A DNA stretch of 64,000 nt from Strongylocentrotus droebachiensis (taxonomy: Eukaryota > Echinodermata > Echinoidea > Camarodonta > Strongylocentrotidae). A model generated the notes under the pieces. The model was given only the letters and a program-made list of their open reading frames with translations, was not told where the DNA came from and searched no databases. The translations under genes and the position numbers were made by a program. Position 1 is the stretch's first letter; every line of letters starts with the position of its first letter. The stretch is from positions 146,001 through 210,000 of the forward strand of contig JAVYIG010000608.1 of the NCBI GenBank assembly GCA_035222895.1. The letters run 5' to 3'. Below, one piece after another: positions 38,714-51,237 of the stretch.

Positions 38714-41700
38714 TCAACGCTGTATTCTTTCATCACTCGTGTCGACATGCTGTTCGTGTACATGTTCCTCTGGTGTTATTCCTAGGTTATTTTCAGCCAC
38801 GTTTTGTTCACGACAACAGCATGATTTTGAGATTTGTGCAAACATCCCTTGCGGGCCAATGGTCCTACAAAGTGATATAAATAGGAACAGTCCGTATACC
38901 CAGCTGACAACCATGACTATCATTAGAAATGTCCCCAACTGAACATAACTGAGTACTGTGGCAGGCAACATGCATCCACCTGCAACCAAGGTGGTAAGTG
39001 CTGCAAGTGTAACAGCTGAGCCAAGTGTCTGTAATGCATGCATTGATCGAGATGTCCTGTCTGGTTCGGTTGCTTGACGGTAAGCAACACCTAGATGGAC
39101 TGTAAAATCTACTGATAGACCAACAGCTAGGGAGAGGACAGTTGACTCAAATATGTTGAGTTCCCATCCTAGTAGAACCACCGAGGCGATTACAACAAAC
39201 ACGGCACATGTAATGGCATACATCGCGTAAATAGTCACTAAAACGTTTCTGATAGTCATCAAAAGGACACAAGCTGCAAAAACAAGCGACATGCCCACAG
39301 AGATTGGTGTTCCCCTAGCTAAACCTTGTTGCAGATCAAAGAACCTCATCTGCAGGCCAATATCACTTATGAACCATCCTCGACGCAGACCCGTAGGTGC
39401 TTCAGCCATTCGATCTGCTATGAAACCATTTACATCAGACCAAAATTGACCAGTGGTGTCATAGCTCAATGAATACTTGATACTTGTTTTCATTATGAGG
39501 ACCATTCCAACTACTTCATTATCTGAATTAAACCATAAACCAGGTATATAGCTTCCACAAGCTTCCAAATCCTGACACACAATACCGTAGAATAAAGGCA
39601 CACACAGATTGAAAAGAGAGGACGAATATGGGAATGTTGTTTGGCCACAACATGGAGAAATATCTCCTAAGCACGTCTTCTCCATGAAACCTTTGAATAA
39701 ATCAATGAAACAAAACTCGTCCTGCGCAGTTGCTATATTATTATCATAAAAGCTTGCATTTCTAAGATCTGTACAGAAATTATAAAGCCATGTTTGAGCT
39801 TCGGGTGATTTGACATCAAAGTTCTTGTCAATGACTGTAGTTCCTTCGGAATCTGGATCCCAATGGTTCCCATTATCTACAGGTTCTATCCCCCAAACTA
39901 TATAAGCCGGCATTGTGTTGTCCGAATCACTCTCAAAGCTAAACATCTCTTTGTAGACCTGGTCATACTGCTCCAAAATATGACTTTTCCTAAAAAACTG
40001 AAATTCAGATTGGGATGGGAGACGGAGGCGTGGTTCCACGAAAACTACACAAAACCCACCTATTCCAAGACTACTTAGGAGTAGAATCCACAGGAACCGT
40101 AACTTAACAATGATAATTGGCAAGTACTCTTCGAACAACTTCCTGCCAGCTCTGCTCACATGGTCGTATATTCTCCCTATGAAAACAAATAATCCACAGC
40201 ATCTACATGATCCTTCTTGCCCCTCTTCGTCGCATATGAAATATTTCTCATGAAACATGACTGCCGCTGGAATCCAAGTAACTGTGAGGACGAAATTTAC
40301 CAAAATGGAAGTACCAGCAAAGACAGAAAAGCATCGAATTGCTGTGATGCTGCTGACGCATCCTGCAAAGAGGGCGCTTGCCGTTGTGAGACTTGTAACA
40401 AACATGGTGGTCGCGGCGTGTTTCAGAGTCTCACGAAGTACTAATAATCGATTCTCGCTACCACCACCATATTCTTTTTTTGTCAACTTCCAGATGTCGA
40501 CGTAAACGAAGCAGTCGTCGGCCCCTACACCGATCACTAGCACTGCTGTTATTACATTGACAAAAGGAAAGAAAACTAATCGAAAGACAGTATGATAGAG
40601 AAAGTAAGCTACGACCATCGACATAATAATGCTAAACATAGTCATAATTGTGACAAAGAATGAACCCACATACATCCAAATTATGGCCACTACAGCAAGG
40701 CATCCGAAACCGATATAGATGGTGTCTGATAAAAGGTTATCACCAAATATATCGAATTTAAATCCTCCTCCAATGGCGACAACTTGTAATGTATCATCTG
40801 TGAGTCGAGGTTTATCGGTATATATTTCATACAGTTTTTGTGCCCCATAATCCCCCTTCATCAGAGGTTGAAGCACCAAGACAGTTTGAAGATCAAAGGC
40901 CCCTTGTGCTACTTGCAATGCAAAGTTCTTCGGGGTGAGATAGTGGAATATGGTATATACCCCGGAGTAAGCTGAACAGTTTACAGGAACATCACTGCAA
41001 ATAGAGCCACCATCACCGCCAAAACATCCTCTTGAATAGTATCCAACGCATTCCTCTAGCAGCTCTTTCATTCCTAGTACATCACTGTCATCAATGTCAT
41101 CGCAAGATTCTTTGCCAACCATCAATGCTGTCACTTGTCCTAATGATATCGAAGGGCAACAACTGCCATTTGTACGATAATCGCAGATCTGATAAAAACC
41201 GACGTAACTGCGAAAGTTTTCTTTGTCATGTTGACACACAGCTTTCATGCCAGTAGACGTGAACATCTCCATTGAGTCAGTAGATCGGTAGACCATTTTG
41301 AACCTAGATGAAACTACGGAAGAATAACAAAATAATTGTAAAGATATGATATATTCAGTATCATTCTGTCGACACGGTTTCAAAGGGAAATGCATCGCCG
41401 CTTGATTATTGTGAGAACATTATGAATGCATCCTTCAGTCTCGATTTCTATATTATTTATACATGATTTTGAATTGAGTGAATGAGAGAAAAAAAAAAAG
41501 ACTGAATACCCATTATAAATGTGAGCGACCTTTTGGGGAAAATTAATAAAAATATTGCTCTAAGTCGCTCTATAGGGGGCGCATATTAAAGAGAAAGGAA
41601 AAGGAGCAATTATCAGATAGAAGGAGAAGGGGCAATTATAAAAAGGAAAAGGGGGCACTTGTCAAAGTAAAACGGGCACCTCTCAGATTTTGAATAGGGG

Positions 41701-44700
41701 CAATTATTAAAAGTGAAAATGAGCACTTCTCGCACTTGTGAGAATGGAAAGTGACATTTATGGCAAGGAAAAGGGTCACCTATTAGATTGTGTTAGGGTC
41801 ATTTATCAGATATGAAAGGGGGCATTCATGAGAAGGGGAAGAGGTTTTCATGAAAGAAATGGGAGGCACTTATCACAAGGAAAAGGAGCAGTTAGTATAA
41901 AGGAAAAGGGACACGCGTCAAAACAAAAGGGGCACACACCAAAGGTTAAAAGGGACACTTATTAGAAGGGGAAGGGGCACTTCTTTCAGAGAAAAAGGGC
42001 ACTTGTCAAAGTAAAAGTGGGAGAACTCTAAAAGTTGTCTACACAAAATAAAAGAATTCAATTTTCTCACGTACGATGGTATATGATAGTTTGGGCGATA
42101 TACTTTTACTTGATAATACCCTCCCCCCCCCCCCCTCCCTGTGAGTAAATATATGTTCCATTTTTGTATAATCAAGAAAAATCGACACTTGGAAGTTATC
42201 CTTGCAGTGTATATCGCACATAAATGCCAGTTGGAGATTCCCCATCTAATTACATGTATTGATCTCGATTTTCAAAAATTAATAGCTTTCTCATTCATTC
42301 TATGTCCGATTTTTTCCTCATACTTACACTAAACTCCATTTTATTGTTTAAAAAAAAACTTTCTAATTCCTCTCAAGACAAATTTCTATAAAGGATTCAT
42401 TTCTTAACTAGGCTATCTCGCGAGTCATCCCTCAATTGCTATAAATTCTCCCTTTCTTCCTCTCCCAATCTCTCTTGCCTACACTTTTCGAGTATCCTCT
42501 ACGCTCTATCTTTCTCCAATTTATCCACATCTCCTCATATTCCAGTTTATGCACTTTATCTATACTTAAACTACTTGTAGATGTAAATATGACTACAAAT
42601 GTAAATTACACTCAGGATCCAGCCAATTTCTTGAATCGTTATTTTACATGTACATGTATCATTAACATGCCATGGTGATGAGATCGATGTCGAGGCAAAA
42701 TTTTGATATGTTTATTCAAATTGTGATACCATGGTGCACCTTCTTGGGAAAAACAGTATGTATTAAAGACAGTTAATGCCTTTTAAAATGTACCACAATA
42801 GAAATTAACATTTTATCTTTGATGCAGAATGATATTATTCATATTTCACTGAACAAAAACATGTTCCATAAACATTCAAGTGTTTCAAGAAAAAGCTAAG
42901 CAACCATTGTCCTCAGGCCTGTAACTAAGGGGAATACGAGATGCATGACTTTGTGTAGCAGTGGCAGATCCAGGGGGACCCCTCCCCTGAGGCTCAAGGG
43001 GTGCGATTTTTCAAATTTTCGAGGCCCCCCAAAGTGGGGTATTAACGATCAGGTAGAGCGAGTGGAGCGTAAATTGGCTAGGGGTCAAGGGGCTGAGCCC
43101 CCGGAAGTTCAGGGTTTTTAGGCATTAAATTACGGTCAGATGAGCATCCAGGGGCCCACCTGAGAGCCCTTAGGGGGGTCCAGGGGCAGAGCCCCCGGAA
43201 GCTCAGGGGTTTTAGGTATTTAATTACGGTGAGATGAGCATATTTTGATACCTCATTTGTGACATTGGTAGGTCACTCATTTTTTTCTCTCTCTCTGTCT
43301 TTGTTCCCCTCTTTAACATACTTTTCAAAAAGATGAAGGGGGCTCGAGCCCCCGAGCCCCCACGTTCTGACATGAAGGTTTCTCAATAAACATATTTTTT
43401 CGCCCGACTGTAAATTTGGGAATTTGTAATTTTCCAACAAACGCATAAAAAGGTATGATTTACAAAAAATACCTTCATGTCATTTCAGCAACATTAATTT
43501 TGTAAATCACTGGTTTCGAATTACAAATACCCCCTATCAGTAGGCCAGTGTTAAGGAACTCATTTCTTCTCACCCTTATAATAAAAACCACACATGCTTT
43601 CCCATGGTCTCACAATAATTCAACGATATACGCGTATCGCTATTATAAAAATCTCCATTGATAAGTATAGGGACATGCGGAATGAATAGGAAATTTAATT
43701 CCTGTAAACTTTCTTTTTCTTTGAATGGAATATTATGTATATGTGCTTCAATTAAAGTTTTATTATTTTTAATGTTTAAGTTGAAAAATACAAACCATTT
43801 TACTCCTTTACTGCTTTAAAACTAATTGTGTTTTGCCCCCCCCCCCCAACTTTTTTGGTTGGGGGGCGAGCGCTCCCTGCCCCCCGGCATTCCCTGCTCA
43901 ATTTAATCACGCCCATGAAACCTCACCACATTTCATATTCTTTCTGTTAGAGTCAACATTCTTTTGTATTCGCTCCACAAAACTTAACAGTGAGGTGAGG
44001 TGAAAAAAACCCAACCATGAAAAGATCTTTTTTTCAATGAGTTATTTATTCACCCTAGTTAGCTCGATCTTTAGAAAAAGAAAATGTCATTATTCATAAG
44101 ATTCGTACAGCGCCAAATCCACTTGACAATCAAATCAAATGTTCAAGGCGCAGCTTGTACGAAAGAGAAAATACATGATAAATGATGATTCTCTAGTCAT
44201 ACCTTCAATATATATCCATAAAAGCTCCTTTTTTTTGTAATCGTTCGCCTTTTTTAAATATCAGAATTTGCCGTTTTTATAAAGAAAAAGAATAAAAAAA
44301 GGACGATATGATTTTGTATTCCCGATGGTGAGGTGGGGTTTATTTTTATGAAAATGGAACATTTTTCGTAAGTCCAAATTTAAAATATAAAGCGATGACT
44401 TTTATGGTTCATAATTCCGAAAATGAAATAGACCGGGCTGTTTATTTTATTCTCACCTTGTTATCACACGTTTGTAATCTTTCAAGCAGGTATTGATGCC
44501 AAAAACAATATACTTTAAAACGATATAATTTAAAACATTTATTATATCTGTAGTACGCCACCCCCACGTCCCCCCACGTCCCCCCCCCCCACTCCCCTCC
44601 CCCCCCCCCCCCCGGCTGAAAAGAAAATGTACTCGACAATAAATGGCGGTAGTGTCCTTTTAGAAATAAAAAAATAAAAAAATTGAAGGGGGTGTGGGAG

Positions 44701-47700
44701 GCGAAAATGTGTTTTGCCCCCCCCCCCCCCAACTCTTTTGTTAGGGGGCGAGCGCTCCCTGCCCCCCCCCCCCCCGCCCCCCACTTCCGGCGCATATGTA
44801 GGTAGGACACTACACTTATTAATAATACCGTTTTTCGGGCAGAAAAATGCAACAACACAAATCCCTACCGTGGAAGGATGGACCCTCCCTCCCACACCTT
44901 TTAGTTCATAATAATTTATTTTGTTGATGGAAGATTCCCCCTGGCGTCCTCTGCTAAATCACGCGCATGAAACCTCGCCACATTTCTATTCTTTCTTTTA
45001 AAGAGAACTCTCTTTTGTATTTGCTCCTCAGAACTCAATAAATTTTTAGGTTAATGATTTATTTAATTGCCATAGTTAGCTCGTTCTTTAGAAAAAGAAA
45101 ATGTCAGAATGATTTATTTTTGTCCCCTACTTTTTCTTTCGTTAAAAGGAAAAACGCCTATTTCATAATCTCGACATACTTCCTGATTCCTCTTTAGAAT
45201 GTTTTTCCATTCCACTTTCTAAAAAGAGCTATAGAATTTTCTATTAAAAGAAAGATGATCATAAAGTTTTTCAAAGTTCATAATAATCTTGTTTTTTAAT
45301 GGGAAATTCCCCTCGATTCCCTGCTCAAGTTAATCACGCCCATGAAACCTCACCACATTTCATATTCTTTCTGTTAGAGCCAACTTTTTTTTGTATTCGC
45401 TCCACACTACTCAATAGTGAGGTGAGGTGAGAAAACCCTAGCCATGAAAAGATCTTTTGTTCAATGATTTATTTATTCACCCTTGTTAGCTCGATCTTTA
45501 GAAAAAGAAAATGTCATAGTTCATAAGCTTTGTAAGGCGCCAAATCCACTTGACAATCAAATCAAATGCTCAAGGCGCAGCTCGTGCAAAAGAGGAAGTA
45601 CATGATAAATAATGATTCTCTAATCATACCTTCAATATATATCCATAGAAGCTCCTTTTTTATCGTTCGCCTTTTTAAAAGATCAGAATTTGCCGTTTTA
45701 TAAAGAAAAAGAATTTAAAAAGGGTGATATGATTTTGTATTCCCGATGGTGAGGTGGGGTTTTTATAATTATGAAAATGGAATTTTTTTCGTAAGTCCTA
45801 ATTCAAAAATATAAAGCGATGACTTTTATGGTTCATAATTCCGAAAATGAAATACACCGGGCTGTTTATTTTTTTCTCACCTTCTTTATCACACGTTTGT
45901 AATCTTTTGATCAGGTATTGATGCCAAAAACAATATACTTTAAAAAGATACTCTTTAAAACATTTATTATATCTGTAGTACGCCACCCCTCCCCCCCACG
46001 TCCCCCTACTCCCCGTCACATGTTTATGATATTCGGGCTCCTCCGTTCTCGAATATCCCCTACCCCCCTACCTCGTATGTCCATGAGTAACTTTATTAGT
46101 ACATATAATTATGAGTTACAATTTTTATTTCTTTCTTCTTTTTATTTTTTTATTTATTTATTTTTCGGTTTTTTTTTCTTCTCCATTTTTGTGAATTTGA
46201 ATTGCTTCAATGTTTCTGTTTCCTATACCTGGTTTTTAGAGGTGGAGGGACATTGTAAAAATCATGTCATTTCATGTGAATTATTCACTGTGTGGAGAAA
46301 TATCTAGTCTCGTGGCATAAGAAGGTTTTGGTCAAATAGCAAATATTTTATTCTTACAATCTAGGGTGCAGCTACCTAGTACATCATCATCTAGAGTTTG
46401 GTTTTGGATGTCTCTGGTCAAACGATGAGAACACATGTCGCCATTTGATTGGTTAGATGATGATGGGCATGGGTAGACCCCATCAGCACCATACTGCATT
46501 CTCCTCAAAGCTTTCAATCGCCCACTGATGACTGTTCCTCGGGCTTCGAATCCCTGTCAAAATGAAATACAATTGAAGGAAAGTCAATCGTCTCGTACCC
46601 TCCTTCATTTCATGAGATAATTTTCCTTGTTACACTTGAATCAATATTCTTCTGATGAACAAAACAATTTCCCTTCATTCGTACTGAAGTGAATTGATAG
46701 CAAACATTACTCAAGAGTTTGGAAGCTTGGGTACAGTAATGGGGCCCTATTTATATTACTGACATTACATGGGAACTCGACAGTAAAACCGTTGAACCAT
46801 CATGTATATAAGTTATTGCATGAGTTATTTATGTTACAAGAATACCATATAGACAACCTTGAGTAGAATTCTTTTAATAAATCTTATTAATAATAACAAA
46901 TAATTATAGGCATTTCTATATAAACTTAATTGTGACGTTTCCGATCACCTCCCCATTTTTCAGTTGACAGAATGTGTTCGTTAGCAGGAGTGTACTTCTC
47001 ATCTCACAACAAATGAGTCAGTGTTTTCTAAATTAAATTATGAAAATCCTTCAAGGGAATTAAGTCTGAATAATTGGCTTTGTGTAAACAGATGTGATGA
47101 TACAAACTCAGCATATAAAGCATATTTACATACTCTGTCTGGGATATGTAAAAAGCATACAAATGTTAAAGGATCATTTCAACGGAAAAACAGAGATATT
47201 CCAAGAAAAAAATGAATAACTCAAGGGATTTTATGTTCTATCAATAAATAGCAGAGGTTATTCCGGAAGTATATATAAATAAAAAAACATCGTCTAAAAA
47301 CAGTTCATTATACAAAAGTTATAGTGACAAATCGAAATACATTATTAGATTATCAAAACGAAAGCACTATGCACATCTTTTTGGAGAAAAAAAAAAGAAT
47401 CTTACCAAAACTTGGCAAACGATTAATGATATTTTAGGAAGAAATAGAAAGGTTAAACTACCGCAATATATCTTGGAAAATGGCAAACAAATATTTAATG
47501 AAAAGGAAATGACTGATTCGTTCAAATCGTATTAAATGTGGGTGCATCAGTCGCCAACGATGTTCAGTCAACATCTAACCACTTTTCGGAATACTTGAAT
47601 CCCAGGACTTCGAAAACCTGTTTTTTAATCCTACAAGTGAATGTGAAATTGTACAGATTGTTAAGGATCTGAAATCTAGTTCCTCGTGTGGGTACGATGG

Positions 47701-49688
47701 TATAAGTACCAATTTTGTGAACAAAATTATACATTATATTTCTTATCCTCTGAAACACATTTTCAATTTGTATTTGTCCACAGGCATCGTCCTAGACAAG
47801 AGAGCTAAAGTAATTCCTGTAATTCAATAAAAAAACTATCGCCCTATATTTCTACTTCCAACTCACTCAAAAATCCTCGAACGCATTTTATTTTAAAGAC
47901 TCTACAGTGTGAGTAAAAAAAAAGTTTACACCTCGAAAATTGCTACTTATTTAAAAAAATCATCTATGAACAGTCAATGATTATACATCTTATGAAAGAG
48001 TATTTTATCCCAAATCATTTGGTATCGTTTTTGTGTGGTATGTGTTCACGCTTGGATAAACACGAGGCATTGTTTGCTCGAGTGCAAACTTTTGTTTGAC
48101 TCACACGGTATAGCCGTCTGTTTAGAAATAACATTCTAACAAAATACCAGTTTAGATTCAGACCCAACCAATCCACGGAAATGGCCCTTTTACACGCCTC
48201 AGAGCGTATAACCCCATGTTTAGATAAAAAAGAATATAATTTAGGAATATATTACAGTATATTGATTTAAGAAAGGCATTCGATACCTTAAATCATAACA
48301 TAATGTTACAAAAATTGAAAAATTATGGCGTACGTGGTATACCACATAACTGGTTTGTTAATTATCTCAGCAATAGAAAACAATTTGTTAGCTTTGAATG
48401 TTTAGGTTCTGAGACAATGCCTGTGGTATGTGGAATACTACAAGGGAAAATAATAAATTGTTTACGTCTTGCATTTTGTTGTATTGTGAACGTTAATGTT
48501 TTGTATTTTCCACTTCTGTCATTTATGTTATGGGTCCATCCACTTCTCTCAAGCTATCGGCTTTATCGGGTGCTAATGATCCAGTACACTTCTCAATGTA
48601 TATATTGTACATGTATGTGATTTTTTTAATGAAGTAATAAATTGAATTGAATTGAATTGAATAGCGACGTCTATCTAGAAATTCTATTCCGAGGCGCATT
48701 TATTATTACCCCGGCTTTAGCCTAGCTGCCATTACAGCGCTCCAGCATTTTAAGGAATTAGGTCCTGCCAGGTACCCATTTACATCGCCTGGGTTGAGTG
48801 TGGCAAATGTATATCAATATCTTGCCAAAGCCGTGCCGTGGCGGGACTCGATACCGCAAATAAATGAATAGATAAATAACTATATAAACAGTATCGACAT
48901 ACAGTCAACATCAAATATTAAAACACTAAGCCAACCAATCTTTGTACTCTTCAGGCGTTTTAATGTTAATGACCATAGGTAATGTATTATTCAAAATACA
49001 TTATGGGTGTCCCTTACAAAAGTGATATGTAATTTCAATGCTCAGTAAAATGCAAGCGAACAAAATATTTAGAATATTATCTAACCTTTGTTGGGTCATC
49101 GAAGGAAGGTAATTCATTGAGAAGGACACCGAGACCGGCCGAGATGATGACCACCAGTAAAACGAGTAACATCACCACGGACGGATATGTGACCAAGAAC
49201 TGAGAATACCTGAAAGTGTTAAACAAAGAACGTAAATTGATAACCAGTGCATTCGATGAAACGAATTGTTTTCTGAAAAAATGTGAGAGATAAAATGACA
49301 GAAATATTTTGCGGACATAGTGGAGTGTAGTCTCTCTCTCTCCCTCTCTGTTTAGTTGTTTGGGAAAGACATATACATAAAGAACGATCTTAATGTATAT
49401 GAGATACTTTAAGAATGCCATAAAAACCTATAATTCATCCCTAATAATGATTAACACAAAAATCTTTTCAAGTCAGTGGTGGAATGTTTTAGTGAAAGAG
49501 ATAATAATAATTTTCATTCAATAACTCTAGAAGTAACACTGGTTTCCTATCCAAACTTTATTCAGGCATCAACACCCTAGCTCAGAAAGTGCAATTGTAA
49601 GCAAAGAGGTTACTAAGCAGCTTAATTTTACGTTTTTTGTTGTTGTTTAATCCACTAACCTCTTTCCAATGTTTCGGAAAATCATCAT
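38714..49688 (-). CDS. Dispatched-like sterol-sensing-domain transporter (gene 3)
   Basis: Inverted paralogue of gene 1. Model on the minus strand: 49688-49660, 49209-49086, 46553-46358, 41313-38714, all GT-AG, exactly 982 codons plus stop. Exons 2 and 3 are 124 and 196 nt, the same as gene 1. The protein starts MMIFRNIGKRYSQFL and lacks 43 residues found in the first exon of gene 1. TM1 is in exon 2, the Dispatched motif GFEARGT opens exon 3, and exon 4 carries the other segments. Transport acidics are D382/D383 (GVGADD, TM4) and D852 (GLSVDF, TM10). A stretch of about 130 residues from TM9 to TM12 looks identical to gene 1. Intron 3 is 5.0 kb against 1.3 kb in gene 1, because of tandem repeats. 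The start is inferred; the frame is open upstream to the acceptor at 49739. Confidence 0.88.
41560..42030. repeat. Degenerate 25-35-bp tandem repeat (AAAAGGGGCACTTATCAGA-like)
   Basis: About 15 imperfect copies of a purine-rich unit resembling AAGGAAAAGGGGCACTTATC lie head to tail in intron 3 of gene 3. A second, shorter array of the same unit lies at 52290-52590. Confidence 0.75.
42955..43385. repeat. GC-rich repeat with an internal duplication
   Basis: Starts GGCAGATCCAGGGGGACCCC. Internally, CCCCGGAAG(T/C)TCAGG followed by TTAATTACGGT and AGATGAGCAT occurs twice (about 43098-43150 and 43190-43241). It ends near GCTCGAGCCCCCGAGCCCCC. The start resembles the ends of the element at 3066 (GGCGGATCTAG), but I could not find a matching right end. 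Confidence 0.5.
43832..45996. repeat. Imperfect tandem triplication inside gene 3 intron 3
   Basis: About 43886-44570 is repeated at about 45305-45996 (offset about 1420). Shared words include ATCACGCCCATGAAACCTCA, GTGAGGTGAGGTG, AAATCCACTTGACAATCAAA and TGATGCCAAAAACAATATAC. A partial third copy lies at about 44935-45120. C homopolymers with GGGGGGCGAGCGCTCCCTGC occur at about 43832 and 44715. Confidence 0.8.
46990..48662 (+). mobile_element. Degenerate LINE in gene 3 intron 2, with GAATT tail
   Basis: Pre-RT and RT pieces: TKTWQTINDILGRNRKVKLP (about 47408-47467), ECEIVQIVKDLKSSSSCGYD (about 47638-47697), KNYRPIFLLPTHSKILERIL (about 47831-47890), then after a MITE NILTKYQFRFRPNQSTEMAL, LRKAFDTLNHNIMLQKLKNY and GIPHNWFVNYLSNRKQF (about 48270-48380). 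The RT core after GILQGK is missing. The 3' end has a GAATTGAATTGAATTGAATA tail (about 48643-48662). Opposite in strand to the host gene. Confidence 0.85.
47903..48110. mobile_element. MITE family A, copy 2, also inside LINE RT
   Basis: 208 bp, with ends CAGTGTGAGTAAAAAAAAAG and, reverse-complemented, CCGTGTGAGTCAAAC, next to TA on both sides. Its body (for example TTATCCCAAATCATTTGGTA, GTGTTCACGCTTGGAT) matches one inverted arm of the copy at 260-924. So it is a one-armed form with a short right terminus. Confidence 0.85.
48687..48865. mobile_element. SINE body fragment
   Basis: CCTGCCAGGTACCCATTTAC and the following CGCCTGGGTTGAGTG match the body of the SINE at 62783-63139 (CCTACCAGGTACCCATTTAA). 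A B-box-like GGGACTCGATACC lies near the right end. The tRNA-like head is mostly lost. Confidence 0.65.
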
Positions 49689-49742
49689 GATAAAACCAGG
49701 AGTTGGTCTCTCTTCAGTTAAAGTGACGTCCGCAGGACCTTC

Positions 49743-50203
49743 GAAAAAAGAAGAAAAAAATTGTTTACATATTTCCTCTTCTATAAATAATGTCTACGAA
49801 AACAATTACAAAAGGGATCATAATGTAAAACTTATTTTATAGAATTAATGGTAATAATTAGTTAAGTACTAAGTTTATTAATGTTTTACACATTTGAAAA
49901 ATGCACGCTGGGAGATAATCATGACTGAAATCTTACATAATTCTTCACAGTAGCTTATATCATTTACAAAAGTAAGATGTTGTTGTCCGAGCTCTATTAG
50001 GTACAACTACAAGGTCAACCAATACATTGGCTTATAGATGCAAATCAATGACACCTGGAAACTTTAGTATTAGGCGTAGTATTAGAAACACGTCATCTTC
50101 TTCTCTGATATTATTATAACCATTATTAATATTGTTGGTATCATTATCATCATCACTAGTAGGACCACCACCACCAGCAGTAGTGGTAGTAGTAGTTAGT
50201 AGC

Positions 50204-50265
<62 letters not shown>

Positions 50266-51065
50266 AAGTAGTAGTGGTAGTAGTAGTAGTAGTAGTAGTG
50301 GTGATGGTATAGTAGTAGTTTCACTATCATCATTACCATCATTTATATCATCACCATCACTATAATCATCGTCGTCATAATTATTGTTAGTATTATCAAA
50401 TTATCATCATCATGGATAATCTAGACTCTAGAGAATTCAAAGCTGAAAATGTCTACTAAAAAAAACCCAATATGATAACTTCGGGGCGATATTTGTATGG
50501 GATAGTTCATTATGAAAAACGTAATTTATCTGAAATTCTACTCAATCATGAACATTACCCTATTGTTTCTCTTTGATTGGACAAAATAGATAATTGAGAA
50601 TTTTAAAAAATTGTTTAAAAAAAAAGATGTTGGAAACTTGCACACATGATAACAAATGACGGATGTCTTATGGGAAAACATGTATACCACGGGGTAACCT
50701 CATTACACTCGTATTAAAGCTACAGTAAGAGACTGCGAGACTGCAGGCTCCATATTAAGGACACAATGCTCTGACGGAAATTGCTCCACAGTCAACTGCC
50801 CCATCCACAGTCGATATCTGACACTAACTATATCCATAAATCTAACTATATATTACCTCACGTAAAACCCTAACCCTAAACCTATATAGAAATGTGAGAT
50901 CAGCGAGCTGGTTTATATAGACTGTAAACCTTTGGATATAATTTTTCCCATGCCCTAAATAAAATATACCGTCTCATGTAGGGAATCATATAGTTGCAAT
51001 AAATGAATGAATGAATAATGAAATCTCTACTACTACTCTATAAGATATTATGATGAAATATTTAC
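49743..51065. other. Probable 5' intron or flank of gene 3, with AGT microsatellite
   Basis: A long (AGT)n/(GTA)n cluster lies at about 50185-50320 with ATC-rich flanks, at the place mirroring the ATG/ACT cluster of the left arm. A TTAGGG-like stretch (as CCCTAACCCTAAACC) lies near 50868. No coding exon recognised. Confidence 0.6.
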
Positions 51066-51161
51066 CGTAATAGTGGTTCCACACAAAATATCTGTTAGAT
51101 CCTTCGTATGTCTTCCAAAAATAATGCGTTTCTCCCGGTATCGAGGAACAACGTTCAGCTC
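51066..51161 (-). other. Candidate 5' (probably untranslated) exon of gene 3
   Basis: Mirror of 9541-9635, flanked by an AG acceptor-like and a GTAAAT donor-like site on the minus strand. One nucleotide longer than the left copy. This copy alone has an open frame that could join the next exon in phase (reading ERCSSIPGETHYFWKTYEGS), so coding use cannot be excluded here. Confidence 0.35.
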
Positions 51162-51237
51162 CTAAGTCAAATTAAACGGAAAACTGATGTTGGGAGTACG
51201 AGTCATTCGCAAGCCATCACATTGTCTGCGTGTAACA

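Larger units (their letters stand above)
35500..51237 (-). repeat. Right arm of the large inverted duplication
   Basis: Reverse complement of the left arm (9466-24835), with the same order of anchors. Right-arm-specific insertions: a LINE at about 36975-38270, expanded tandem repeats in intron 3 of gene 3 (about 41560-46020), and a LINE plus SINE in intron 2 (about 46990-48865). The (CA)n at about 35690-35715 mirrors the (TG)n at 24680. Confidence 0.85.

Noticed and set aside
50132-50365. Serine-rich plus-strand frame
   Set aside because: Translation of an (AGT)n microsatellite.
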